Assembly (NCBI GenBank): GCA_937928575.1
Contig: CALFWW010000028.1
Span: 1 to 64,000, forward strand
Direction of reading: 5' to 3'
From: an uncultured Saprospiraceae bacterium
GTDB lineage: Bacteria; Bacteroidota; Bacteroidia; Chitinophagales; Saprospiraceae
Length of the DNA: 64,000 bases
Part shown: positions 42,481 through 50,247 of the stretch, one piece after another
Layout of the letters: each line of letters starts with the position of its first letter
How positions within the stretch are numbered: position 1 is the stretch's first letter
Notes under the pieces: generated by a model
What the model saw: the letters and a program-made list of their open reading frames with translations, nothing else
What the model was told of the DNA's origin: nothing
The model's database searches: none
Program-made: the position numbers and the translations under genes

Positions 42481-45315
42481 ATGAAATTAAAAAGAGGAAA
42501 CAGAATATTATTTTTTTTGTTCATAAGTTGGAGTGTTTTATTGAATGCTCAAAATTTTAATTTGGGAAGTCCTATTATTTCCAATTTTTCGAAACAGACC
42601 TATCAAGGTGCCACGCAATCATGGGATGCAATTTACGGACTCAATGATCACATCTTTTTTGCTAATAACGATGGATTACTAAGTTATGATGGCAATACTT
42701 GGGAAAAGTTTGCATTACCCAATAAAACGATCACTCGGTCGCTAGCTATCCATCAAAACAAAATATATGTGGGTGGTCAAGATGAAATTGGATTTTTTCA
42801 GGCTGTAAAAAGTGGGCATTTGATTTATCAATCGATTATGGAACAGATTCCTAGTGCTCACAAAAATTTATCAGATATATGGGATATCGAATTTCAAGAT
42901 ACTACTTTATTTTTCCGGACCTCTGATAAAATTTTTCATCAACATCAAGATTCATTTATTGTTTATCAAACTGGAAATCCGATAACAGCGCTTGGCAAAT
43001 TCAATGACCAAATTATTTTTGCTGAGCGACAACAAGGACTTTTTAAAATTGAAGGTAACACGTATTCTTTTGTGGAAGGTACTGAGATCCTAAAAGATAA
43101 GGACATCTCAAAGATGCTTACTCTGACAGAAGATTTTTTTCTTATCTGTACCGAGAGAAATGGGGTGTATGTATTTGATGGGGCGAATTGCACAGAATGG
43201 TCTGCAACCAATACTGCTTTTTTTAAGAAGAATCGAATCTTAAGTGCTTGTAAAATAAATAACAATCAATTGGCGATCGGAACTTTACTAAATGGTGTAG
43301 TTATTCTGAATATCGACGGTGAGGCCATTTATCATATTCAAAAAGAAAAAGGATTGCAAAATAACAGTATATCTACAATGTGTACGGACAACTCTGGCAA
43401 TCTCTGGCTGGGAACTTACAACGGAATAGATCAGATAAAAATGGGTGTTTCTATTTCTAAAATTATACCCGATGGAAATTTGGAAGGTGCTGTTTATGAT
43501 GTTGCTATTTGGAATGACCATATTTATTTTGGGACTATAAACGGACTTTATTATTTGCCCTGGAAAGATTATTACAATCCATTTCAAAAGGAAGAGTTTA
43601 AGTTAATACCGAATACTGCCGGACAAGTTTGGGGACTGGATGTGATAGATGATCAATTATTTCTAGGTCACAATGATGGTGCTTTTCAAATTACTACTGA
43701 ACAGGAAGCCATAAAAATGGGCACTCCTCCAGGTGCTTGGAAATTTATCAAGCTAGATGACCAACATTTAATTTCAGGAAATTATGAAGGGTTGAATTTA
43801 TACAAAAAAATAAATGGTCAATGGGTTCATGAAAAAAAGTACCAAGGCTTTAATGAATCTTCGAGAATTTTAACGTTGGATAAATTTCAAAACTTATGGG
43901 TCGCGCATCCTTATCGTGGAATTTTCAAAATAAAATTCGCCTCCGATTTTCGATCAATTGATGTTGAAAAAATCGAATCTGATAAAATCGGTCAACCATT
44001 AGCTAGTTATGTATTCGATATCAATAACGAAACCTATGTCACGAATGAAGAAAATATTTTAGTATTTGATTACCAAAAAAATGCTTTTAAAAATAACAAC
44101 AAATTTTCTGAAATTCTTGAAAACAATGCCGACGTAAAAAGATTGTTTGAAGATGAAGAAAACCATATTTGGTACATCACTCCTACCCAAACAGGTGAAG
44201 TGGTTTTAGATGAAAACAATGACTTTACTCACGTGATTTATCCTGAAATAAGTGATGTTTTTGTTGGTGGATTTGAAAATTTAATCCTTTATTCTGATCA
44301 GCATATATTTGCTTGTACCGAAAAAGGAGTGTTGCATTTCAATAAATTAAAATCTAGACAAGCACATCAATTGAAAGCCAATATCAGTTCTATGTACTCA
44401 TTAAAACCTGTAAATGAATTGTTGCACAGTGGGTACAGAAACACACAGTACATCCCTGATTTAGAAGCGGATCAAAATGAAGTTCGATTTACTTTTTCTA
44501 CGGATAATTTTGTAGATCCTAGTAATATATCGTACTCATTTAAACTGGACGGTCTGGATAAAGAATGGAGTCAGTGGAGTGACATCAACACCAAGGAATA
44601 CACGAATTTAAATAACGGTGATTATTCCTTTTTATTGAAAGCCAAAGATCAATTTGGAATTGAAAGTGAGGTGACCCATTTTGATTTTCATATTCAAGCG
44701 CCTTGGTATAAAAGCTTAATCGCTTATCTCATCTATACCCTTCTTGCTATTGGATTTTTATTGGCAATGGTAATGATTCCAAGAATTCGACATCTAGAAG
44801 AAACTGCACAACTATTAGAGGATAAAAAGGAAAAAGAAGCAGAAGTGGAAAAGCTCAAACTTGAAAAATTGCAATCAGAAATCGATTTCAAAAATAAAGA
44901 ATTGGCCTCCTCAACAATGCATTTACTTCAGAAAAATAGTACGCTCAACAAGGTACGTGAAGACATTGAGAAAATTCAAAAACGACTGGAAAGTGATGAG
45001 GCCAAAAAAGAAGTTCGAAAGGTATTAAGTGTCTTAAAAGATGATGAACGACTTGAAGAAGATTGGGAAAATTTTTCTTACCATTTTGATCAAGTTCATA
45101 GTAATTTTATCAAGCGACTAAAACAAAATTATCCAAATCTTACACCAAAAGATCAGAAGCTCTGCGCTTATCTTCGCATGAATTTGAGCACCAAAGAAAT
45201 AGCACCTTTATTGAATATTTCTGTGAGAGGGGTTGAAATTAGTCGCTATCGATTGCGGAAGAAATTGCAGTTGGCTAAAGAGGAAAATTTGTCTGCTTTT
45301 ATGATTGAGTTTTAG
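42481..45315 (+). CDS. Membrane-spanning propeller sensor with LuxR-type DNA-binding output
   Basis: The 944-residue protein has a signal peptide and a periplasmic beta-propeller made of two-component-regulator-like blades (DGLLSYDGNTWEKF, NSGNLWLGTYNGIDQI). A Y_Y_Y domain (YSFKLDGLDKEWSQWSDINT) comes next, with one membrane helix near residues 745-765. A charged coiled coil lies at about 770-850, and a LuxR-type helix-turn-helix at about 880-944 (LTPKDQKLCAYLRMNLSTKE, then ISVRGVEISRYRLRKKL). There is no kinase or receiver, so the signal must pass through the membrane helix directly to the DNA-binding part. Such proteins regulate neighbouring glycan loci in Bacteroidota. It is divergent from the GH16/SusCD operon and so is the first candidate regulator of it. 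Confidence 0.9.
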   Translation: MKLKRGNRILFFLFISWSVLLNAQNFNLGSPIISNFSKQTYQGATQSWDAIYGLNDHIFFANNDGLLSYDGNTWEKFALPNKTITRSLAIHQNKIYVGGQDEIGFFQAVKSGHLIYQSIMEQIPSAHKNLSDIWDIEFQDTTLFFRTSDKIFHQHQDSFIVYQTGNPITALGKFNDQIIFAERQQGLFKIEGNTYSFVEGTEILKDKDISKMLTLTEDFFLICTERNGVYVFDGANCTEWSATNTAFFKKNRILSACKINNNQLAIGTLLNGVVILNIDGEAIYHIQKEKGLQNNSISTMCTDNSGNLWLGTYNGIDQIKMGVSISKIIPDGNLEGAVYDVAIWNDHIYFGTINGLYYLPWKDYYNPFQKEEFKLIPNTAGQVWGLDVIDDQLFLGHNDGAFQITTEQEAIKMGTPPGAWKFIKLDDQHLISGNYEGLNLYKKINGQWVHEKKYQGFNESSRILTLDKFQNLWVAHPYRGIFKIKFASDFRSIDVEKIESDKIGQPLASYVFDINNETYVTNEENILVFDYQKNAFKNNNKFSEILENNADVKRLFEDEENHIWYITPTQTGEVVLDENNDFTHVIYPEISDVFVGGFENLILYSDQHIFACTEKGVLHFNKLKSRQAHQLKANISSMYSLKPVNELLHSGYRNTQYIPDLEADQNEVRFTFSTDNFVDPSNISYSFKLDGLDKEWSQWSDINTKEYTNLNNGDYSFLLKAKDQFGIESEVTHFDFHIQAPWYKSLIAYLIYTLLAIGFLLAMVMIPRIRHLEETAQLLEDKKEKEAEVEKLKLEKLQSEIDFKNKELASSTMHLLQKNSTLNKVREDIEKIQKRLESDEAKKEVRKVLSVLKDDERLEEDWENFSYHFDQVHSNFIKRLKQNYPNLTPKDQKLCAYLRMNLSTKEIAPLLNISVRGVEISRYRLRKKLQLAKEENLSAFMIEF

Positions 45316-45320
45316 AGGGA

Positions 45321-45416
45321 TAGTGATTGGTGATTAGTATTGAACGGTAGGATTGAATACGTTTTCTAGATGAGGTGTATTCAATCCTGCCTTTCAAAAC
45401 TAATAACTAGTCACTA
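45321..45416. repeat. 40-bp-arm imperfect inverted repeat between convergent genes
   Basis: Arms 45321-45360 and 45377-45416 match at 34 of 40 positions around a 16-base loop. The inner 12 bases (AGGATTGAATAC / GTATTCAATCCT) are perfect. It follows the regulator stop by six bases. It could serve as a terminator for both genes, but its length and style suggest a mobile or dispersed palindrome. Confidence 0.75.
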
Positions 45417-45440
45417 AAAAATTTGCTTCACAATTTTTTT

Positions 45441-46445
45441 TCACCACTCCAACACTATTTTCCCAAAATGTTTCCCACTTTCCTGATATTTAAAAGCATC
45501 CACTAACTGATCAAAGGCAAAACTTTTGTCCAAAACAGGTTGCAATTGATTAATATTGATTGCATTCACCATTGCTTCTTGCATTTCTCGACTACCGACT
45601 GCAATTCCGGTCATGGTTAAGTGTTTGAAAAATAATTTTGGAAACGTAATTTCTCCTTTTCTTCCATCTCCTAAAATTCCGATTGAGATGATATGTCCAC
45701 CGATGGCTGCTGCTTCTATCGACTGTTTCATCGTACTCCCACCGCCCACATCTATAACATGATTTACCCCACCATCTGTCATTTTGAAAATTGTTTTTCC
45801 CCACCTTTCATCTTCTCGATAATTAACGACTGCCGTTGCACCCATCGCTTTCAATCGTTCTGCTTTTTGATTGGATGAAGTGGTTGCAAAAACTTCAGCT
45901 CCAATAGCTTTTGCCATTTGTAATGCAACAATAGACACTCCACCTGTTCCTTCTATCAAAATCTTCTGTCCTGCCTGCAAATTCCCTTCAAACATTAAAG
46001 CTCTCCATGCGGTCAGCCCTGCTGTCGGTAAAGTTGCTGCAGCCGCGTAGGACATCCCTTCAGGCATTGCTGTAAGTGCACTTGCAGCAACACAAGATTG
46101 TTCTGCCATAAAACCATCCATAGACTCACCAGAAATACCGATTGTTTTTTGCATCGTAGGTTTCCCTTCAATCCAATTTGGGAAAAACATCGACATCACT
46201 TTATCTCCAACATTCCATTTACGGACATCTGATCCAGCTGCTACGACTTCACCAGCACCATCAGACATGGGTACTCTTCCATCCATCACTTTTATTAATC
46301 CTCGTGCCACTAAGTAATCGTGGAAATTTAAAGAGGTAGCATGCCATCTGACAACAACTTCATCTGCTTTAGGAGTTGGAGCTGGTTGTTCTACGATGTT
46401 GCAATTTTCAAATCCTCCCGGTTCGTTTATTATTAATTTTTTCAT
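45441..46445 (-). CDS. Zinc-independent MDR-family quinone oxidoreductase-like dehydrogenase
   Basis: The 334-residue protein is a medium-chain dehydrogenase/reductase. It has an N-terminal GroES-like domain (ATSLNFHDYLVARGL, VPMSDGAGEVVAAGSDV) and a Rossmann domain with the NAD(P) motif GTGGVSIVALQMAKAIGAEV near residue 165. The zinc-ligand Cys/His set of true alcohol dehydrogenases is absent; the second position is NFHDY as in quinone-reductase-like members. It likely reduces an alkenal or quinone with NADPH in the cytoplasm. The exact substrate is not readable. It is a single gene, separated by 357 bp from the divergent acyl-CoA dehydrogenase. Confidence 0.87.
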   Translation of the reverse strand: MKKLIINEPGGFENCNIVEQPAPTPKADEVVVRWHATSLNFHDYLVARGLIKVMDGRVPMSDGAGEVVAAGSDVRKWNVGDKVMSMFFPNWIEGKPTMQKTIGISGESMDGFMAEQSCVAASALTAMPEGMSYAAAATLPTAGLTAWRALMFEGNLQAGQKILIEGTGGVSIVALQMAKAIGAEVFATTSSNQKAERLKAMGATAVVNYREDERWGKTIFKMTDGGVNHVIDVGGGSTMKQSIEAAAIGGHIISIGILGDGRKGEITFPKLFFKHLTMTGIAVGSREMQEAMVNAININQLQPVLDKSFAFDQLVDAFKYQESGKHFGKIVLEW

Positions 46446-46802
46446 TCGTTTTTATTTTTTTAACATGGTTTGTCTATTACCCCTCCATCAATCTAAGTAA
46501 TTTCAAAAATATATTCTACCAATCTTGCAGAAGTAGCTTCAAATTAATTTACAGTTTTCCCAGAACCAGAAAATTCTTATAAAAGACTAATCAACTTCAA
46601 AATGATTCTGATTTTCGAAAATTGGGGACTGATTATCAATTGGATATATGCTCAATTAACAAAACAATTTTAAATAAATTTACGTAGATTATATTACATC
46701 TGATACGTATTCGTAAATTTGTGAATATTAATCGATGATGGAACAATTCCATGTTGAGATTTTCTATTGATTCAAAAATAAAAAAAACAAAAATAGACCG
46801 TC
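46446..46802. other. Divergent intergenic region with promoter-like boxes
   Basis: No gene is seen in these 357 bases. A minus-strand TATTTTTG box (46504-46511) could serve the oxidoreductase gene. A plus-strand TAAATTTG box (46714-46721) could serve the acyl-CoA dehydrogenase. The second box lies inside an imperfect 16-base palindrome, TTCGTAAATTTGTGAA (46710-46725), that could be a repressor site. Confidence 0.5.
46714..46721 (+). promoter_or_regulatory. Possible -7 box and overlapping palindromic operator for acyl-CoA dehydrogenase
   Basis: TAAATTTG matches TAnnTTTG 82 bases before the start. It is centred in the palindrome TTCGTAAATTTGTGAA (12 of 16 symmetric), a size typical of TetR/FadR-type operators. 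The regulator is unknown. Confidence 0.35.
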
Positions 46803-47945
46803 ATGCAAGAGCATTTATTAGAAGAAGAACATATCATGTTTCGCGACGCTGTTCGTGAATTTTGCAAAAAAGAAATTGAACCAAATTATGAGCGTTGGGA
46901 AAAAGCAGGTCAGGTAGACCGTGAATTGTGGACCAAAGCTGCAGAATTAGGAATGACCAGTATTTTTATTCCTGAAGAATATGGCGGTATGGGCTTAAAT
47001 GACTATCGATATAATGCAATTATTTCTGAGGAAATGGCAAGAGTAAATGGAACAGGTCCTGGTATCGCCATTCAAAATGATATTGTAACACCATACTTAC
47101 TGACTTATTTAAATGACAAGCAAAAGAAAAGAGTGTTGCCGAAAGTAGCATCCGGAGAATGGATCGGTGCTTTGGCAATGACCGAACCTGTTGCAGGATC
47201 AGACCTTCAGAGTATGCGTACCACTTGCATCAAAAAAGGAGATCATTATATTATGAATGGCTCCAAGACTTTCATCTCTAATGGTATCATGTGCGACTTT
47301 GCAGTGACTGCTGTGAAGACTGATCCTGAATTAGGGCACAAAGGAATGTCGATGGTTTTGGCAGAAAGAAGTTTTGAAGGTTTCTCTAGTGGAAAAAATC
47401 TGGATAAAATTGGGATGAAAGGTCAAGATACTGCCGAGTTGTTTTTTGATAACATGAAATTGCCGGCTGATAATATTCTTGGCGAAGAAGGAAAAGGATT
47501 TTATTACTTAATGAATAATTTACCGCAAGAAAGAATGTCAATCGCCATCACTGGTTGCGCCAATGCAGAAGCAGTGTTAGAATGGACGATTCAATATTGT
47601 AGAGATAGAAAAGCATTCGGAAAAGAAATCGGACAATTCCAAAACTCTCGTTTCAAATTGGCTGAAATGAAAACGGAGTTGACAATTGCGCGCACCTTTG
47701 TCGATGCTTGTATCTTGGAATTAAATGCACACACCCTTACTCCTGAAAAAGCGGCAATGGCTAAATATTGGGTCTCTGATTTGCAATGTAAAGTTTGTGA
47801 TGAATGTCTGCAACTACATGGCGGATATGGATATATGAATGAGTATCCGGTCGCTCGTGCCTATCGTGATGCGCGTGTGCAACGAATCTATGGTGGGACG
47901 AATGAGATCATGAAGGAAATTATTGGTCGTGCGATGGGATTTTAG
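46803..47945 (+). CDS. Acyl-CoA dehydrogenase
   Basis: This 380-residue FAD enzyme is full length for the family. It has the N-terminal helical domain (FRDAVREFCKKEIEP), the middle beta domain with AMTEPVAGSDLQSMRT and GSKTFISNG, and the C-terminal helical domain with RKAFGKEIGQFQN, LQLHGGYGYMNEYPVARAYRDARV, and YGGTNEIMKEIIGRAM. The Glu of GGTNEI near residue 368 is the catalytic base. It oxidises an acyl-CoA to the trans-2-enoyl-CoA in fatty-acid or branched-chain amino-acid breakdown. Chain length is not readable. It is cytoplasmic. An ATG 11 codons later (MFRDAV) would be too short at the N-terminus. Confidence 0.93.
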   Translation: MQEHLLEEEHIMFRDAVREFCKKEIEPNYERWEKAGQVDRELWTKAAELGMTSIFIPEEYGGMGLNDYRYNAIISEEMARVNGTGPGIAIQNDIVTPYLLTYLNDKQKKRVLPKVASGEWIGALAMTEPVAGSDLQSMRTTCIKKGDHYIMNGSKTFISNGIMCDFAVTAVKTDPELGHKGMSMVLAERSFEGFSSGKNLDKIGMKGQDTAELFFDNMKLPADNILGEEGKGFYYLMNNLPQERMSIAITGCANAEAVLEWTIQYCRDRKAFGKEIGQFQNSRFKLAEMKTELTIARTFVDACILELNAHTLTPEKAAMAKYWVSDLQCKVCDECLQLHGGYGYMNEYPVARAYRDARVQRIYGGTNEIMKEIIGRAMGF

Positions 47946-47992
47946 GATTGAAAACGGATAAATTGGAAACGGTTAGCACCATTTCCTTAAAA

Positions 47993-48048
47993 ATTATATC
48001 ATCCCTTTGGGATTCGTCGAACTCCAAGTCCCAGAGGGACGATATAAT
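47993..48048. repeat. Palindromic element related to that at 11176-11200
   Basis: ATTATATCATCCCTTTGGGA (from 47993) pairs with TCCCAGAGGGACGATATAAT (to 48048), with few mismatches. The right part repeats the 11176-11200 block in inverted orientation with one difference. It lies between convergent genes, 48 bases after the acyl-CoA dehydrogenase stop. Confidence 0.7.
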
Positions 48049-48069
48049 TCTCAACAATGGGAGTATCCC

Positions 48070-48132
48070 ATTGTCTTTGGGTCTACGATTGTCTTTAGAA
48101 ATCTCCTATTGTCTTTAGGTCTACCATTGTCT
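48070..48132. repeat. Four short direct repeats starting ATTGTCT
   Basis: ATTGTCT starts at 48070, 48088, 48108 and 48126, a spacing of 18-20 bases. The unit is close to ATTGTCTTTRGGTCTACC. It ends just before the stop of the aldo/keto reductase gene. There are no protein products. Confidence 0.65.
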
Positions 48133-48143
48133 ACACATCCCAT

Positions 48144-49199
48144 CTAAGCATACGGAATAGGATACGCCCGCAACACTGCATCTACGTCCTCCAAAAAAGC
48201 CTTACTCACTCGCTTATCAAAAGCATCAATATTTTCTTTCAATTGCTTCATCGTCGTAGCACCAATAATCGTAGAGCTCACCCAAGGAAACTGATCTACC
48301 CACATCAATGCTAATTGACTTGGGGTAACTTTATGTTTCTTGGCGACTGCCACATATTTTTTCACCGCATCATGAACCATTTTTTGATCTCTGAAAATTC
48401 CATGACGACCTGCAAATGACCAACGCGAACCTTTTGGTCTTTTCCCATTGGCGTATTTGCCCGACAAAACACCACTTCCTAATGGCGACCACGGCAAATA
48501 TCCTATATCATTGATTTCGCATGATTCGATTACATATGGCCAATCTTTGGTTTGTACCAAACTGAATTCATTTTGCAATGACACCATTTTGGGAAGATCG
48601 TGTTCTCTTGCCAATTGGATATATTTTTGGATGCCCCAAGGAGATTCATTGGACAATCCGCAGTATCGAATTTTACCTGCTTTGACACATTTTTGTAAAG
48701 CTTGCAAAACACCCAACATATTTTTATCTTCTTTCTTTTCCTTTATTGTTGAAAAATCTGCTTTTCCAAACCAATGTTTATTAAAATGCGGGTATTCTCT
48801 GTTAGGCCAATGGAGCTGATACAAGTCAATATAGTCCGTATTCAATCTTTTCAGGGAACCTTCAACTGCTTTAATGACCGCCTTTCCAGTAATATGTCTA
48901 CCTTTTCGAATCCAATCCACATCTCGGCCGCATATCTTGGAAAAAATGATCATCTTCTTTCTTTTAGAAGGATTATTTTTCACCCAATTACCGATAATTT
49001 TTTCGGTGTTTCCATATCGATCTGGTGCGGGAGGTACCGAATAAATCTCGGCGGTATCCATACAATTGATGCCTCTATCGATTGCATACGCTATTTGTTC
49101 GTCTGCATCCTTTTGGTCGTTTTGTTTTCCCCAAGTCATTGTCCCAAGGCAAACCCTGGACACTTTCAACTTACTACTTCCTAGTTTTCCGTATTTCAT
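48144..49199 (-). CDS. Aldo/keto reductase (Tas-like)
   Basis: The 351-residue protein has the aldo/keto reductase layout. It starts MKYGKLGSSKLKVSRVCLGTMTWG, has the catalytic-Asp/Tyr region GINCMDTAEIYSVPP, the Lys and His positions (IIFSKICG, DLYQLHWPNR), GLSNESPWGIQKY, and the cofactor-binding end SSTIIGATTMKQLKENI. The closest described type by pattern is the Tas/YajO group that uses NADPH. It reduces aldehydes or ketones in the cytoplasm, but the natural substrate is unknown. It is a single gene, divergent from the TesB gene. Confidence 0.9.
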   Translation of the reverse strand: MKYGKLGSSKLKVSRVCLGTMTWGKQNDQKDADEQIAYAIDRGINCMDTAEIYSVPPAPDRYGNTEKIIGNWVKNNPSKRKKMIIFSKICGRDVDWIRKGRHITGKAVIKAVEGSLKRLNTDYIDLYQLHWPNREYPHFNKHWFGKADFSTIKEKKEDKNMLGVLQALQKCVKAGKIRYCGLSNESPWGIQKYIQLAREHDLPKMVSLQNEFSLVQTKDWPYVIESCEINDIGYLPWSPLGSGVLSGKYANGKRPKGSRWSFAGRHGIFRDQKMVHDAVKKYVAVAKKHKVTPSQLALMWVDQFPWVSSTIIGATTMKQLKENIDAFDKRVSKAFLEDVDAVLRAYPIPYA

Positions 49200-49284
49200 A
49201 GTTTCTACTCTTTTATGTTGAAAATCAGCTAGTTAGAAATAAATAATCTCTTAAATGATTTTCTTTAAAGTTATAATTCTTGAT

Positions 49285-49292
49285 TAAGTTTG
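49285..49292 (+). promoter_or_regulatory. Possible -7 promoter box for the thioesterase operon
   Basis: TAAGTTTG matches TAnnTTTG, 83 bases before the tesB start. No clear -33 element was found. Confidence 0.35.
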
Positions 49293-49375
49293 AGCAAATT
49301 TAAGTATTATTTTAACCTTACCTAAAATTAAACGTTACAGTACAAGTAGCATAAATAAAATTGAACAATTAACGA

Positions 49376-50233
49376 ATGTCAAAGAATATAAAAGAGCTTA
49401 TCAATTTATTGACCCTTGAAAAAATAGGGGAAGGAAAATATCAAGGTACCAATTATAAAACACCTTGGAAAAGAGTCTTTGGTGGACAGGTTTTGGGACA
49501 AGCATTGCACGCTGCTTATCAGACGGTACCGGAAGATCGGTTGGCGCATTCGATGCATGCTTATTTTATTTTGGCAGGTGATATTGAGACACCGATTACT
49601 TACATTGTGGATACTATCAGAGATGGTGGCAGTTTTACGACTCGACGGGTGAGAGCCATGCAAAAAGATCGACCGATTTTTATTTTGGCGGTTTCTTTTC
49701 AATTGCAACAAGATGGGTTTGATCATCAAATATCCATGCCGAATGTTTTACCACCTGATGCTTTACTTCCGGATTACAAACAAATTGAGCCGCTTCAAAA
49801 AACGCATCCAGCATTGTACAAAAGGCTAACTGTGATACATCCCAATGCGATTGAATTTCGACCAGTTGAGAACACGTATAAAGATGCCAAACCAAGTAGA
49901 CCCTATAGACATGTATGGTTTAAATCCGTTGAGAAATGCGATGTGAGCCTTCCAATGCAACATCAATTTCTGGCTTATGCCTCCGACTACAACTTGTTAG
50001 GAACGGCCGTTTTACCGCACAAAGACAAGATGATTAATTCCAATGTATTTTTTGCGAGCCTAGATCATGCGATTTACTTTCATCGACCATTTGTAATGGA
50101 TGAGTGGTTATTGTATGCAATGGATAGTCCGAGTGCTTCTGGTTCTCGTGGATTTTCTAGAGGTAGTATTTTTAATGAACAAGGCGTTTTAATTGCATCC
50201 GTTATACAAGAAGGATTGATTCGACAAAAATAA
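49376..50233 (+). CDS. tesB: Acyl-CoA thioesterase II
   Basis: The 285-residue protein is a double-hotdog thioesterase. The first domain has FGGQVLGQALHAAYQTVP, LAHSMHAYFILAGD and GGSFTTRRVRAMQ. The second has FFASLDHAIYFHRPF with the catalytic Asp near residue 233, SASGSRGFSRG with the Ser/Thr position, and SVIQEGLIR with the catalytic Gln near 279, as in E. coli TesB. It hydrolyses medium- to long-chain acyl-CoA to free acid and CoA in the cytoplasm. The AsmA-like gene starts 14 bp downstream, so the two are probably co-transcribed. Confidence 0.93.
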   Translation: MSKNIKELINLLTLEKIGEGKYQGTNYKTPWKRVFGGQVLGQALHAAYQTVPEDRLAHSMHAYFILAGDIETPITYIVDTIRDGGSFTTRRVRAMQKDRPIFILAVSFQLQQDGFDHQISMPNVLPPDALLPDYKQIEPLQKTHPALYKRLTVIHPNAIEFRPVENTYKDAKPSRPYRHVWFKSVEKCDVSLPMQHQFLAYASDYNLLGTAVLPHKDKMINSNVFFASLDHAIYFHRPFVMDEWLLYAMDSPSASGSRGFSRGSIFNEQGVLIASVIQEGLIRQK

Positions 50234-50247
50234 CATCATTACATTTA

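Noticed and set aside
48070-48132. Short regular repeats resembling a CRISPR array
   Set aside because: The repeats are only 7-18 bases with no unique spacers of proper length, and no cas genes are nearby.
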